DNA from: JAUIAI01 sp049680625
GTDB lineage: Bacteria > Pseudomonadota > Gammaproteobacteria > Burkholderiales > Burkholderiaceae_E
Length of the DNA: 42,190 nt
NCBI GenBank assembly: GCA_049680625.1
Contig: JBAUID010000086.1
Span: 1-42,190, forward strand
Direction of reading: 5' to 3'
The notes beneath the pieces are model-generated. The model did not search any database and had not been told where the DNA came from. It was given only the letters and a program-made list of their open reading frames with translations. Made by a program: the position numbers and the translations under genes. Below are positions 24,312 through 32,409 of this stretch, in pieces. Each line of letters begins with the position of its first letter. Position 1 is the first letter of the stretch.

Positions 24312-25240
24312 GCCTTCGGCGGTTCTTCAACGCCAACCTGAGACGTGATCCGTTGATAGTGTTCCGGGCGACGGTGGCGCTTAAAGTCGAAGATTGTCTC
24401 CTTTCCGAAACGGGTAGCGTCGAGGTCACAATCAGCGACGACCAGTTCATCGTCTTCGGTTGTCGATTCAGCAACAATCATGCCGTCCGGGTCAACTATG
24501 CAGGTACTACCAAATAATGGATGACCATCTTCTACACCGGCCTTGGCTACGGCCACAACCCATGTCGAGTTTTGATAAGCCCCTGCCTGCAGAGACAGCT
24601 TGTGGTGAAAGATTCGTTTTTCCGGGCCTTCGCTGGGGCGCTGGGAATTAACAGAGGGCGTATTGAATCCCAGGACAACCATTTCGACCCCTTGCAAACC
24701 CATTTCCCGGTAGGTTTCCGGCCAGCGCCGATCGTTACAGATGCACATGCCAATAATGCCGTCAAGTGTTCGGAACACCGGAAATCCGAGATTGCCGGGC
24801 AGAAAGTAGCGTTTTTCGAGGTGTTGAAAATCACGTTCGGTATCGAACTCAACATGACCCGGTAAGTGTACTTTTCGGTATTTACCAACAGTCTGCCCGG
24901 TTTTATCGACCAGGATTGATGTGTTGTAATGCTCACCGTCTGGCGTTAGTTCAGCATAGCCCAACGAAATAGCTACTTTGTTTTCCCTGGCTTTATCAAA
25001 AAGTGGCTGGGTAACAGCATTGGGCATTGATCTTTCAAACCACGTATCGGCTTCGACCCGGTCTTCGTGATACCAGCGAGGGAAAAACGTCGTCAGTGTC
25101 AATTCGGTGAAAACGACAAAATCGCATTGTTGTGCAATTGCCTGATCAAGCAATTTTGACATTCGGCTGACAACGGCTTCACGCGAATCTGCTTTTTGAA
25201 TTGGGCCCATCTGGGCAGCGCCGACGCGTACGTTACGCAT
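24308..25240 (-). CDS. N-carbamoyl-D-amino-acid hydrolase (nitrilase superfamily)
   Basis: A 310-residue carbon-nitrogen hydrolase that removes the carbamoyl group from N-carbamoyl amino acids, giving amino acid, CO2 and ammonia. The catalytic triad is Glu46 (TELTLTTFFPRW), Lys123 (GKYRKVHLPGH) and Cys168 (CICNDRRWPE). These segments, FQHLEKRYF, and the length (family about 304) closely match known D-carbamoylases. It is encoded just downstream of the importer genes and before the hydantoinase, so uptake and both hydrolytic steps are in one operon. D-stereospecificity is inferred from similarity. Confidence 0.92.
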   Translation of the reverse strand: MRNVRVGAAQMGPIQKADSREAVVSRMSKLLDQAIAQQCDFVVFTELTLTTFFPRWYHEDRVEADTWFERSMPNAVTQPLFDKARENKVAISLGYAELTPDGEHYNTSILVDKTGQTVGKYRKVHLPGHVEFDTERDFQHLEKRYFLPGNLGFPVFRTLDGIIGMCICNDRRWPETYREMGLQGVEMVVLGFNTPSVNSQRPSEGPEKRIFHHKLSLQAGAYQNSTWVVAVAKAGVEDGHPLFGSTCIVDPDGMIVAESTTEDDELVVADCDLDATRFGKETIFDFKRHRRPEHYQRITSQVGVEEPPKA

Positions 25241-25277
25241 TCGAGTCTCCTGTTAGCTGAAAAATAGTAAGAACAAA

Positions 25278-25943
25278 TTATGTGCCAACCCGGTGTTCCA
25301 TCCGGCTGACAATTCGAACCAGGGGCAACATAAGAATCAAATACATAATGGCTGCCATCGTAATGGGGGACGCGTTATAAGTTACAGAACGCGCCATGTC
25401 GGCCGAGTACAAAAGCTCAGCAAAGGACACCACACTGGCCAGCGCGGTCAGTTTAACCACTTCGAGTGTATTGGTCGCCAGATCGGGGAGCACGTTGCGC
25501 ACGGCCTGCGGAATAATGACATAGATCAGGGTCTGAAGCAGACTCAGCCCGGTAGAACGCGCCGCGTGCCACTGACCGGTGCCGACACTGTCCAGACCGG
25601 CACGGTAAATCTCTCCGTAGAAACTCGAATTATTTAGAAAGAAAGCTAGAACGACGGCGGCAAACGGTGAAATGTTGATGCCGGCAAAAGGAAGGGCCGA
25701 GTAAACGAATATCAAAAGAACAAGCGGTGGAATCGCCCGGAAAAAATCAACGTAAACAATGCTGGCCCAGCGCAAGAGACGAAACTGGCTGTTACCAGCG
25801 ACAGCCACAAGCAGACCGCCAATCAGACCTGCAGGAATAATCGTTACGCACAAAAGCAAGGTCATGCCCAGGCCGCGCAGCATTAAGGGCCAGGCTTGCA
25901 TCATGATGCTGATGTTAAAGAATTGCTCGACTAATTGATCCAT
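25278..25943 (-). CDS. Polar amino-acid-type ABC transporter permease (second)
   Basis: A 221-residue inner-membrane permease of the HisM/GlnP type with about five helices. The coupling-loop segment reads ARSTGLSLLQTLIYVIIPQAVRNVLP, the typical EAA-like motif. The frame extends five codons further upstream, but the ATG at 25943 overlaps the stop of the first permease as TGATG, so that start is preferred. It pairs with the neighbouring permease and ATPase to import the substrate degraded by the downstream hydrolases. Confidence 0.9.
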   Translation of the reverse strand: MDQLVEQFFNISIMMQAWPLMLRGLGMTLLLCVTIIPAGLIGGLLVAVAGNSQFRLLRWASIVYVDFFRAIPPLVLLIFVYSALPFAGINISPFAAVVLAFFLNNSSFYGEIYRAGLDSVGTGQWHAARSTGLSLLQTLIYVIIPQAVRNVLPDLATNTLEVVKLTALASVVSFAELLYSADMARSVTYNASPITMAAIMYLILMLPLVRIVSRMEHRVGT

Positions 25944-26626
25944 CAGGCGTGCTTCCACTGAAACCGGGTTTCAATCCAGCGGCCGAGAATGACAACGGGA
26001 ATGAATAGGATCATGTAAGCGAGAGCCCCCATCGCCAGTGGCGTTGCATTGCCCGCAAACGACACGGCTGTGGTGGCTTCGTTCAAAATTTCCGGCACAC
26101 CGATGACGGTACCAAGGGCCGTATTCTTGGTAATGGCAATTGTCCGATTGGTCAGCGGCGGGATGGTCAGCCTCACCGCCTGCGGCAAGATGACATGGGC
26201 CAGGGTTGAACCGAAGCTAAGTCCGGTTGAGCGGGCAGCATCCCATTGGCCCTTACGCACCGAGGTTATACCTGCCCAGAAGATCTCTTCTGAAAATGCT
26301 GCGAGAATTGCTGACAAAACCAGCCATAGAACAACAAATGCCGACAGGGTAATGCCGACATTGGGCAGGCCAAAGTAGATCAGCAACACCAGCACAAGCG
26401 GGGGCAGGGCGCGCAAGACATCAACAGCAGCAATAATAAAAAAGTTCAGCGGCTTAATACCAAATGCCCGAATGCCGGCCAATACCAGGCCGGCGGCGAT
26501 TCCGGAAACGACAACCGCAATAGCGACCTGCACGGTTATCCACATGCCCGAGAGTATTGCCGGCCAGTACTCGCTTATCAGCGACCACTTAAAGAAGGTG
26601 TCTATGAAGCGTTCGTATGCTGTCAT
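25943..26626 (-). CDS. Polar amino-acid-type ABC transporter permease (first)
   Basis: A 227-residue membrane permease of the same family as its neighbour, with the EAA-like loop AARSTGLSFGSTLAHVILPQAVR. The ATG overlaps the ATPase stop by 4 nt (ATGA). Two different permeases together with one ATPase and one binding protein form a complete heterodimeric importer. Confidence 0.9.
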   Translation of the reverse strand: MTAYERFIDTFFKWSLISEYWPAILSGMWITVQVAIAVVVSGIAAGLVLAGIRAFGIKPLNFFIIAAVDVLRALPPLVLVLLIYFGLPNVGITLSAFVVLWLVLSAILAAFSEEIFWAGITSVRKGQWDAARSTGLSFGSTLAHVILPQAVRLTIPPLTNRTIAITKNTALGTVIGVPEILNEATTAVSFAGNATPLAMGALAYMILFIPVVILGRWIETRFQWKHA

Positions 26627-27375
26627 TTAGCGACCAATGACAGGAATTCTCGTGTGCGCTCGTGCTTCGGCGTGTTGAAAATCTGCCCGGGCGAGCCTTG
26701 TTCCAGGATGACACCGCCATCCATGAAAACAATGCGATCGGCGGCTTCTCGGGCAAAACGCATTTCGTGGCTGACAACCACCATTGTCATGCCCATCGCT
26801 TTAAGGTCGCGCATTACGGTGAGCACCGAGCCGACTAATTCTGGGTCGAGGGCTGAGGTTGGCTCATCGAACAACACGATGCGCGGCTCAAGTGCCAGAC
26901 AGCGGGCAATGGCGACCCGTTGTTGTTGCCCGCCCGACAGCTGACCGGGAAAATTTGCCGCCTTGTCGGACAGTCCCACTTGTTTTAGCGCGGTTGATCC
27001 TCGCGCGTTCGCTTCGTCTCGACTTAGTTTCAAGACTTTACGCAGGGCCAGCGTGACGTTACCGAGGGCACTCATGTGGGGATACAGATTGAACGACTGA
27101 AAGACCATGCCGATCCGCCGCCGAACCGCATTAATATCGGTACCGCGATCCATCAGGTTGATACCGTCAACGCTGACAGAACCCGCGTCCGGCTCTTCGA
27201 GTCGGTTACAACAGCGCAGCAGGGTCGACTTGCCCGAGCCAGACGGCCCAACGATAAATACCATTTCCTGGGCACTGACCTGTAGATCAATTCCGCGCAG
27301 GACTTTCGTCTGGCCAAATCGTTTTTCCAGGCCCCGGATATCGAGTACTACCTCGGTAACCTTCGATTCAGTCAT
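26623..27375 (-). CDS. Polar amino-acid-type ABC transporter ATPase
   Basis: A 250-residue ATPase of the GlnQ/HisP type. Walker A GPSGSGKST, Q-loop VFQSFNLYPHM, signature LSGGQQQR, Walker B with VLFDEPTSALDPE and the H-loop VVVSHEM are intact. It energises the importer with the two permeases whose genes follow with overlaps. It is separated from the binding-protein gene by 128 bases containing a strong hairpin. No good Shine-Dalgarno is evident before the ATG. Confidence 0.95.
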   Translation of the reverse strand: MTESKVTEVVLDIRGLEKRFGQTKVLRGIDLQVSAQEMVFIVGPSGSGKSTLLRCCNRLEEPDAGSVSVDGINLMDRGTDINAVRRRIGMVFQSFNLYPHMSALGNVTLALRKVLKLSRDEANARGSTALKQVGLSDKAANFPGQLSGGQQQRVAIARCLALEPRIVLFDEPTSALDPELVGSVLTVMRDLKAMGMTMVVVSHEMRFAREAADRIVFMDGGVILEQGSPGQIFNTPKHERTREFLSLVAK

Positions 27376-27445
27376 TATGTTCTGGCATTAAATTGCGTAC
27401 TTGCAGTCGATATTGGGTTACACGCGGTAGGGCGCGCATTTTTTC

Positions 27446-27483
27446 CTGCGGTCGCGTACTGTTGCTTAAATTCGCGACCGCAG
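27446..27483 (-). promoter_or_regulatory. Intercistronic hairpin after the binding-protein gene
   Basis: CTGCGGTCGCG (27446-27456) pairs perfectly with CGCGACCGCAG (27473-27483), 11 bp with a 16-nt loop. It begins 21 bases after the binding-protein stop and is not followed by a T run on the minus strand, so it is not a standard terminator. In ABC operons such stems protect the binding-protein mRNA or partly stop transcription, giving more binding protein than membrane parts. Confidence 0.6.
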
Positions 27484-27503
27484 TTCATCACCAGGGCAAA
27501 GGC

Positions 27504-28370
27504 TTAGCTACACTTGGGTTCGTGTTCTTTCGGATCATAGCCGGCCATCCCTGGAACGCCGTACCCAGGGTAGACAGTTACGGCTGCAGAGCCAGGTGCT
27601 GGTTTAAAACCGAACCATTTCTCATGCAAGCTGGCCATCGTACCGTCCAGCTTCAGGCACTCAATGGCGTTTTCGAGCATCACCCGAACTTCTGGTGTGT
27701 CTTTTCGGGTTGGGGCCGCAAATACTTTGCCTGTGGAGTAGACATACGACAATTGCAGATTGGGGTTCTGCTTGGCGGCCCAGGCGCTCACTGTATTTCC
27801 GGCAACGTTGGCAAAGGCACGACCGGACATCACCGCCTGGATTGCATCAGACTGGGTGCCGAAGGATTGAACTTTCCAGCCAATCTTCCCGGCTTCGGCG
27901 CGCGCCCATTTATCGTAAGCAGAACCCTTGTTGACCGAAATTACCTTATCTTTAAAGTCTTCGATTTTAGTAACTGCTGGCGCGCCTTTTTTGACGACAA
28001 ATTGAAAATCGGTGTTCAGGTAACCCTCAGTAAACAACAGGTTCTCGGTACGTTCCTTAGTAACGGTTGTTGGTGCACCGACAAAGTCGTAAGTACCAGC
28101 TTGCAGGCCTGGCAAGATACCGGACCACTGGGTTGAAGTAATATCGATTTTTTTACCGAGTTTTTTTCCAATCGCATTGATCAGGTCAATATTGAAACCC
28201 TGAACGCCACCCGCCAGGTCGGGAAATGCATGCGGTGCAAACGTCCCATCGACAGCTGTTTTGAGCGTGTCGGCGGCCTGGGCCGGGGTGGCGGACATCA
28301 CACCGGCGACGCCAAGAGATGCCATTACCAATGTGCTGCATAGTGTGCTGATTTTTAAACGAGACTTCAT
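27504..28370 (-). CDS. Periplasmic solute-binding protein of the amino-acid-type ABC importer
   Basis: A 288-residue periplasmic binding protein of the bacterial extracellular solute-binding family 3. The start at 28370 has AGAGGA 7 nt upstream and opens a signal peptide (MKSRLK, a hydrophobic core, then AQA before the mature ADTLK). The frame continues 102 codons upstream but without coding character. The protein contains VDGTFAPHAFPD and GFNIDLINAIGKKLGKK, usual ligand-domain segments. It is the first gene of the operon. The ligand is probably a hydantoin, dihydropyrimidine or N-carbamoyl compound, judged only from the enzymes downstream. Confidence 0.92.
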   Translation of the reverse strand: MKSRLKISTLCSTLVMASLGVAGVMSATPAQAADTLKTAVDGTFAPHAFPDLAGGVQGFNIDLINAIGKKLGKKIDITSTQWSGILPGLQAGTYDFVGAPTTVTKERTENLLFTEGYLNTDFQFVVKKGAPAVTKIEDFKDKVISVNKGSAYDKWARAEAGKIGWKVQSFGTQSDAIQAVMSGRAFANVAGNTVSAWAAKQNPNLQLSYVYSTGKVFAAPTRKDTPEVRVMLENAIECLKLDGTMASLHEKWFGFKPAPGSAAVTVYPGYGVPGMAGYDPKEHEPKCS

Positions 28371-28709
28371 GAACTTTCCTCTCTGGTTTAGATCTGCTTT
28401 GCCTTGAGGCTTTCCCTGGATTGCGGAACGCTGCTCAAAAACACAGAAAAAAAAGCATACACCGTTTCGACGTCTAACCGCGTCAACTGGCCGGCAACGC
28501 GAGTGATACAATTGGCCAGACGCTATTTCGTCTAGGAAATCGCACCGGGCTGGCGTGTCCGCGCACTCTATCGATGCGCCAGTAACGTCTATGCACCAAT
28601 GCGCATGCGAAATGCCGATGGCTGCCTTTGGTACGCCCTTGTGTGAGCATCTTTCGTAAGCATCTTTCGTAGGCATCTTTGGTAGCCATTTTTATAGCGC
28701 GCCACGTGC
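28371..28709. other. Intergenic region before the importer operon
   Basis: These 339 bases lie between the end of the HI0933-type gene and the binding-protein start. They hold an A-run (AGAAAAAAAAGC on the plus strand, near 28445-28456), short tandem repeats at 28646-28696, and no convincing promoter boxes. A TTGACG on the minus strand at 28486-28481 has only a poorly spaced TATGCT partner, 21 nt away. Short open frames here look non-coding. Confidence 0.6.
28646..28696. repeat. 13-bp tandem repeats in the intergenic region
   Basis: AGCATCTTTCGTA occurs twice in direct succession (28646-28658, 28659-28671). A variant GGCATCTTTGGTA (28672-28684) and a degenerate fourth copy (28685-28696) follow. 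They begin 13 bases beyond the end of the HI0933-type gene. The sequence resembles the repeat in the HU-like leader (GGCATTTCGTAG), though that one has a 15-base period. Confidence 0.75.
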
Positions 28710-29927
28710 TTATATAGTCTGGGCCGCCGCCCAGCCACTGGCCCAGGCCCAATGGAAGTTATAGCCGCCTAACCAACCGGTGACGTCGACGGCTTCACCA
28801 ACGACATACAGACCAGGTATTTTTTTCGCCTGCATGTCTTTAGACGACAGCTCATTGGTATCAACACCACCCGCAGTCACTTCAGCTTTTGCATAACCCT
28901 CTGTGCCGGTGGGTTCAAACGGCCAGTTGCCAAGACGTTGCTGCCAGCGGCGCAGGGTTTTATCAGGAAGGTTGCCGATTTCCCGGTTAGTGTCCTGAAT
29001 AATTGCCTGGTTTTTGTCAGCCTCGCCCGCCAGCCTGTCCGACAAGGTGTCGGCTAAACGGATGGGCAGGGCTGCGCGCAGCAGGTTCCGCAGCATCACC
29101 TTTGGTTTGCTGGCTTTTTCGCTTACCAACCAATCGGCCGGTGCATCTGGCAGGAAGTCAATGCCAAGCACTTTACTGGCTGACCAGTAAGACGAAATTT
29201 GCAAAATTGCCGGGCCAGATAAGCCCCGATGGGTAAACAAGGCGGCTTCGCGAAACCGCGCTTTGCCACAAGAGGCGGTGACTTCAGTAGCTACCCCGGA
29301 CAACGACTGGAACAGCAAGTCGTCTCCCGCCAGGGTCAGGGGAACCAGTGCCGGGCGAATTGGCACGACGCACAGACCCAATTGGCTGGCCAATTCAAAG
29401 GCAAATCCCGAAGCACCAATTTTTGGAATCGACGGACCACCAGTTGCAATCACTAGTGCTTGTGCCTGGTATTGCTGCCCACCGACACTGACAGAAAACC
29501 GCCCGGGCTGTGCATGAAGATCAGTGACCGGTTGTCCAAATTGAAAGTCCACCTGGTTGTCCGGACATTCACTGAGTAGCATCTGCACAATTTGCCTGGC
29601 CGAACCATCGCAGAACAACTGGCCCAGGGTTTTTTCATGCCAGTCTATTCCGTAGCGTTCGACCATCGCAACGAAGTGTGCGGGGGTATAACGCTTCAGA
29701 GCAGACTTCGCGAAGTGCGGATTAGCTGAAATAAAGCGCTCTGGCGACACCTCTGAATTGGTAAAGTTGCAGCGCCCACCACCTGAAATCAGGATCTTTC
29801 TGCCTGGCTCTCGGTTATGATCGATCAACAACACCCGCCGCCCGCGTTGGCCGGCAACGGCTGCACACATAAGGCCGGCCCCGCCGGCCCCTAGAACGAT
29901 TGCATCGTAGCGAATAGGGTCAGTCAT
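28710..29927 (-). CDS. HI0933/YhiN-family FAD-dependent oxidoreductase
   Basis: A 405-residue flavoprotein of the HI0933 (YhiN) family. The dinucleotide fold GAGGAGLMCA lies at the N-terminus, followed by REPGRKILISGGGRCNFTN, the family signature. THRGLSGPAILQ is in the middle, and the C-terminal GLYVVGEAVDVTGWLGGYNFHWAWASG closes the FAD site. Length is typical (about 390-420). The biochemical role of the family is poorly defined. It lies between the GST gene and the importer operon but is probably an independent gene. Confidence 0.92.
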   Translation of the reverse strand: MTDPIRYDAIVLGAGGAGLMCAAVAGQRGRRVLLIDHNREPGRKILISGGGRCNFTNSEVSPERFISANPHFAKSALKRYTPAHFVAMVERYGIDWHEKTLGQLFCDGSARQIVQMLLSECPDNQVDFQFGQPVTDLHAQPGRFSVSVGGQQYQAQALVIATGGPSIPKIGASGFAFELASQLGLCVVPIRPALVPLTLAGDDLLFQSLSGVATEVTASCGKARFREAALFTHRGLSGPAILQISSYWSASKVLGIDFLPDAPADWLVSEKASKPKVMLRNLLRAALPIRLADTLSDRLAGEADKNQAIIQDTNREIGNLPDKTLRRWQQRLGNWPFEPTGTEGYAKAEVTAGGVDTNELSSKDMQAKKIPGLYVVGEAVDVTGWLGGYNFHWAWASGWAAAQTI

Positions 29928-29978
29928 TGATGCTGGAAAGACAATAGCCCGACTTACCGGCTATCACGGACCGCAGGT

Positions 29979-30593
29979 TCAGGCCTTGGCACTGGGGCGC
30001 GAACCGATACGTTCAAGCCACGCGGTAATGTTTTTCATTTCCGGATTCACGGTTTGCCCGACTTTGACGCCGAAGCTGACCATGCAATACAGAAAAATAT
30101 CGGCTAGCGAAAATCGGTCACCACACAGGTAGTCACGCGATTTCATATCAGCATCCAGCCAGGCCAGGTTGTCTTGTGCAATAGCCTTCAATCCGTCGGA
30201 CGCTTCGGGAAGGACACGGAATCGATCCTGAAACATCTTCAGGCCCTGAGATCCTCGATAACCATTCAGAATCGGCTCGGCAATTGCCAGATCAACCCGG
30301 CGGGTCCACATGCGGGTTTCGGCCCGTTGTTCTGCGGTTGTGCCAATGAGTGACGGTTCGGGATGCTTTTCTTCAAGGTACTCACAAATTGGAACAATCT
30401 CGCATAAGTGCTCGCCGTTATCTATTTCAAGCACCGGGCACTGACCACGGCTGTTGACCGTACTCAGGTAAGGTTCCCGGCGATTTTCACCCCCGCGAAT
30501 ATCGACATCCACGGTGGGTATGTCGATACCTTTTTCCGCCATGAACATACGAACGACTTGCGGGTTTGGACCAACCGAGTTGTACAGCTTCAT
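29979..30593 (-). CDS. Glutathione S-transferase family protein
   Basis: A 204-residue GST with the usual two domains. The thioredoxin-like N-terminus carries NSVGPNPQVVRMFMAEKG, then RGQCPVLE and the glutathione-contacting LCEIVPICEYLEE. The helical C-terminal domain contains the conserved DRFSLADIFLYC. Such enzymes conjugate glutathione to electrophiles. GAGG lies about 7 nt before the ATG. A gamma-glutamyltranspeptidase gene lies 119 bases upstream on the same strand, but the gap suggests separate control. The substrate is unknown. Confidence 0.92.
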   Translation of the reverse strand: MKLYNSVGPNPQVVRMFMAEKGIDIPTVDVDIRGGENRREPYLSTVNSRGQCPVLEIDNGEHLCEIVPICEYLEEKHPEPSLIGTTAEQRAETRMWTRRVDLAIAEPILNGYRGSQGLKMFQDRFRVLPEASDGLKAIAQDNLAWLDADMKSRDYLCGDRFSLADIFLYCMVSFGVKVGQTVNPEMKNITAWLERIGSRPSAKA

Positions 30594-30712
30594 TGGATTG
30601 CCTCAATAAAAAGAATAATCAAGAAAATTTGCAGATACCGACGACGTGAGTGATATCACCAGTCCATTCTATCGCCTGCGCGGTGTCTTTAAATCAGAAG
30701 GAGTACACCGCT

Positions 30713-32371
30713 TCAGACAATAGAGAATCCAACGCCAGCTTTGGCCAACCCCCCGCCAATGCCAACCGGCGTGCCGTCAGCCCGCCAACAAGCGGCGCCG
30801 GTTAGTGACCCGTCAGCTTCGAAGGCAACCGCATTCATCCCACCAGCTACCCGCGGTACCCTTTCTATTTTGTGGCCCATGGCAGCCAGGGAGTCGGCAG
30901 TGGCTTGAGGCAAGCTGTCTTCAAGTTCCAGCACGCCACCCTCTGTCCAGATGCGTGGCGCTTCAACAGCTTCCTGGATGCTCATCTTGTGATCGATCAG
31001 GTTCACGATTGCCTGGAATGCAGACGGAAATATCCTCAAGCCGCCAGGCAGGCCGAGTGCATACCGGGGTTTACCGTTTTCCAGCACTATCATCGGCGCC
31101 ATCGAGGTAAACACCCGCTTACCCGGCTCGATAGACAACGCGTGACCAGGGTGGGGATCAAAGTTATACATGTAGTTGTTGGCCAGCATACCAGTGCCGG
31201 TAATCTGTACGCAGGCACCGAACAAACCGTTAATCGTATGGGTGCTGGCGACAATGTTGCCGTCAGCATCAGCGACCGTGACGTGGGTTGTGTCGGCAGA
31301 CTCTGCACGGGGCAAGCCTGGTTTCCAGCTACCGGCCCGCGCAAGATCAATTTGTGCCCGCCGCTCGGCGGCGTAGGATTTATCAATCAGTGTTTGCACC
31401 GGGACATCGATAAAGTCGGGGTCGGCGGTGGCGAAAGACCGGTCTGCGAAGGCTATGGACAAGACCTCAGCCATCAGGTGAATACACTGACTTGAACCGA
31501 AGCCCATAGCCGAAATATCAAAGGCTTCGAGGATGTTCAGCATCTGGGTGATGTGGACTCCGGATGAAGCCGGGGGCGGCGGGCCGATAATTTCAAAGCC
31601 GCGATAGTTGCCACGAATCGCTTCACGGTTGCGCGGCGCATAAACCGCCAGATCGTCCCGGTTGATAATACCGCCGCGTTCTCGAATATCCGTCACCAGG
31701 TTGTCACCAAGGGGGCCGCCATAAAGCGCGCTGGCGCCATCCCGTGCAATTGTTCGCAAAGACGCTGCGTACTCGCCCTGGACTAAACGGTCGCCCGCAC
31801 AAATGGGTAAACCGCCTGGCAGGAACAACTTTGCCAGCCCGGTGTCTTGCGCCAGGTGCTCTGCATAGTTACTGACATTGGTTGCCAGGTATGGGGTGAC
31901 GACAAAACCGTCAGCGGCGAACTGAATCGCCGGTGCCATTACCTGCGCAAGCGACATCGTGCCGTCGTTGGTCAACATATCGCACCAACCCGCCAGTGCG
32001 CCTGGGACAGCCACCGCCAGGGCACCAAACTCGTTGGCCCGGTTTTTTGTCTGGCGATAGTTGACCAGGTTTTCTGACACGGTTTCGTACAAGTCAGGGG
32101 TTGCGTCCGCAGGCGCGAGACTCAGGCCGTCAATAATGACGTGTTGACCATCAGCGCGCCTGACATGGGACAAACCACCGCCGAGAACCCCAACCATCAT
32201 CGGTTCGACAACAGTCAGCGCAAATAATGCAGCAACTGCGGCATCAATCGCATTACCTCCGGCCAGTAGTATTTGGGCACCAGCTGAAGACGCCAACGGG
32301 TGATTGGTGACAACCATCCCGCGAGATCCGCTGGCGGGCTGTTTTTGGCAGGTAAACAGATTTGAGGGCAT
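30713..32371 (-). CDS. Gamma-glutamyltranspeptidase family protein
   Basis: A 552-residue Ntn-hydrolase precursor that should cut itself into two subunits at the nucleophile. The site ADTTHVTVADADGN puts the new N-terminal Thr at about residue 361. Other family segments are GGNAIDAAVAAL near 38 and GLPGGLRI towards the C-terminus. No signal peptide is seen at the annotated N-terminus, unlike secreted E. coli Ggt, so the enzyme may be cytoplasmic and could act on gamma-glutamyl amides in catabolism rather than glutathione. It lies 38 nt after the multicopper oxidase gene on the same strand. Confidence 0.9.
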   Translation of the reverse strand: MPSNLFTCQKQPASGSRGMVVTNHPLASSAGAQILLAGGNAIDAAVAALFALTVVEPMMVGVLGGGLSHVRRADGQHVIIDGLSLAPADATPDLYETVSENLVNYRQTKNRANEFGALAVAVPGALAGWCDMLTNDGTMSLAQVMAPAIQFAADGFVVTPYLATNVSNYAEHLAQDTGLAKLFLPGGLPICAGDRLVQGEYAASLRTIARDGASALYGGPLGDNLVTDIRERGGIINRDDLAVYAPRNREAIRGNYRGFEIIGPPPPASSGVHITQMLNILEAFDISAMGFGSSQCIHLMAEVLSIAFADRSFATADPDFIDVPVQTLIDKSYAAERRAQIDLARAGSWKPGLPRAESADTTHVTVADADGNIVASTHTINGLFGACVQITGTGMLANNYMYNFDPHPGHALSIEPGKRVFTSMAPMIVLENGKPRYALGLPGGLRIFPSAFQAIVNLIDHKMSIQEAVEAPRIWTEGGVLELEDSLPQATADSLAAMGHKIERVPRVAGGMNAVAFEADGSLTGAACWRADGTPVGIGGGLAKAGVGFSIV

Positions 32372-32409
32372 GTCGACTACTTGGGTCGCTTAAGTTGCTT
32401 AGGTGTCGC

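Noticed and set aside
28441..28490. Sigma70 promoter for the importer operon (TTGACG with TATGCT on the minus strand)
   Set aside because: The spacing is 21 nt, too long for a usual sigma70 promoter.
28371..28676. Long N-terminal extension of the solute-binding protein
   Set aside because: The extension contains repeat-derived sequence and would bury the signal peptide; the ATG at 28370 has a good ribosome site.
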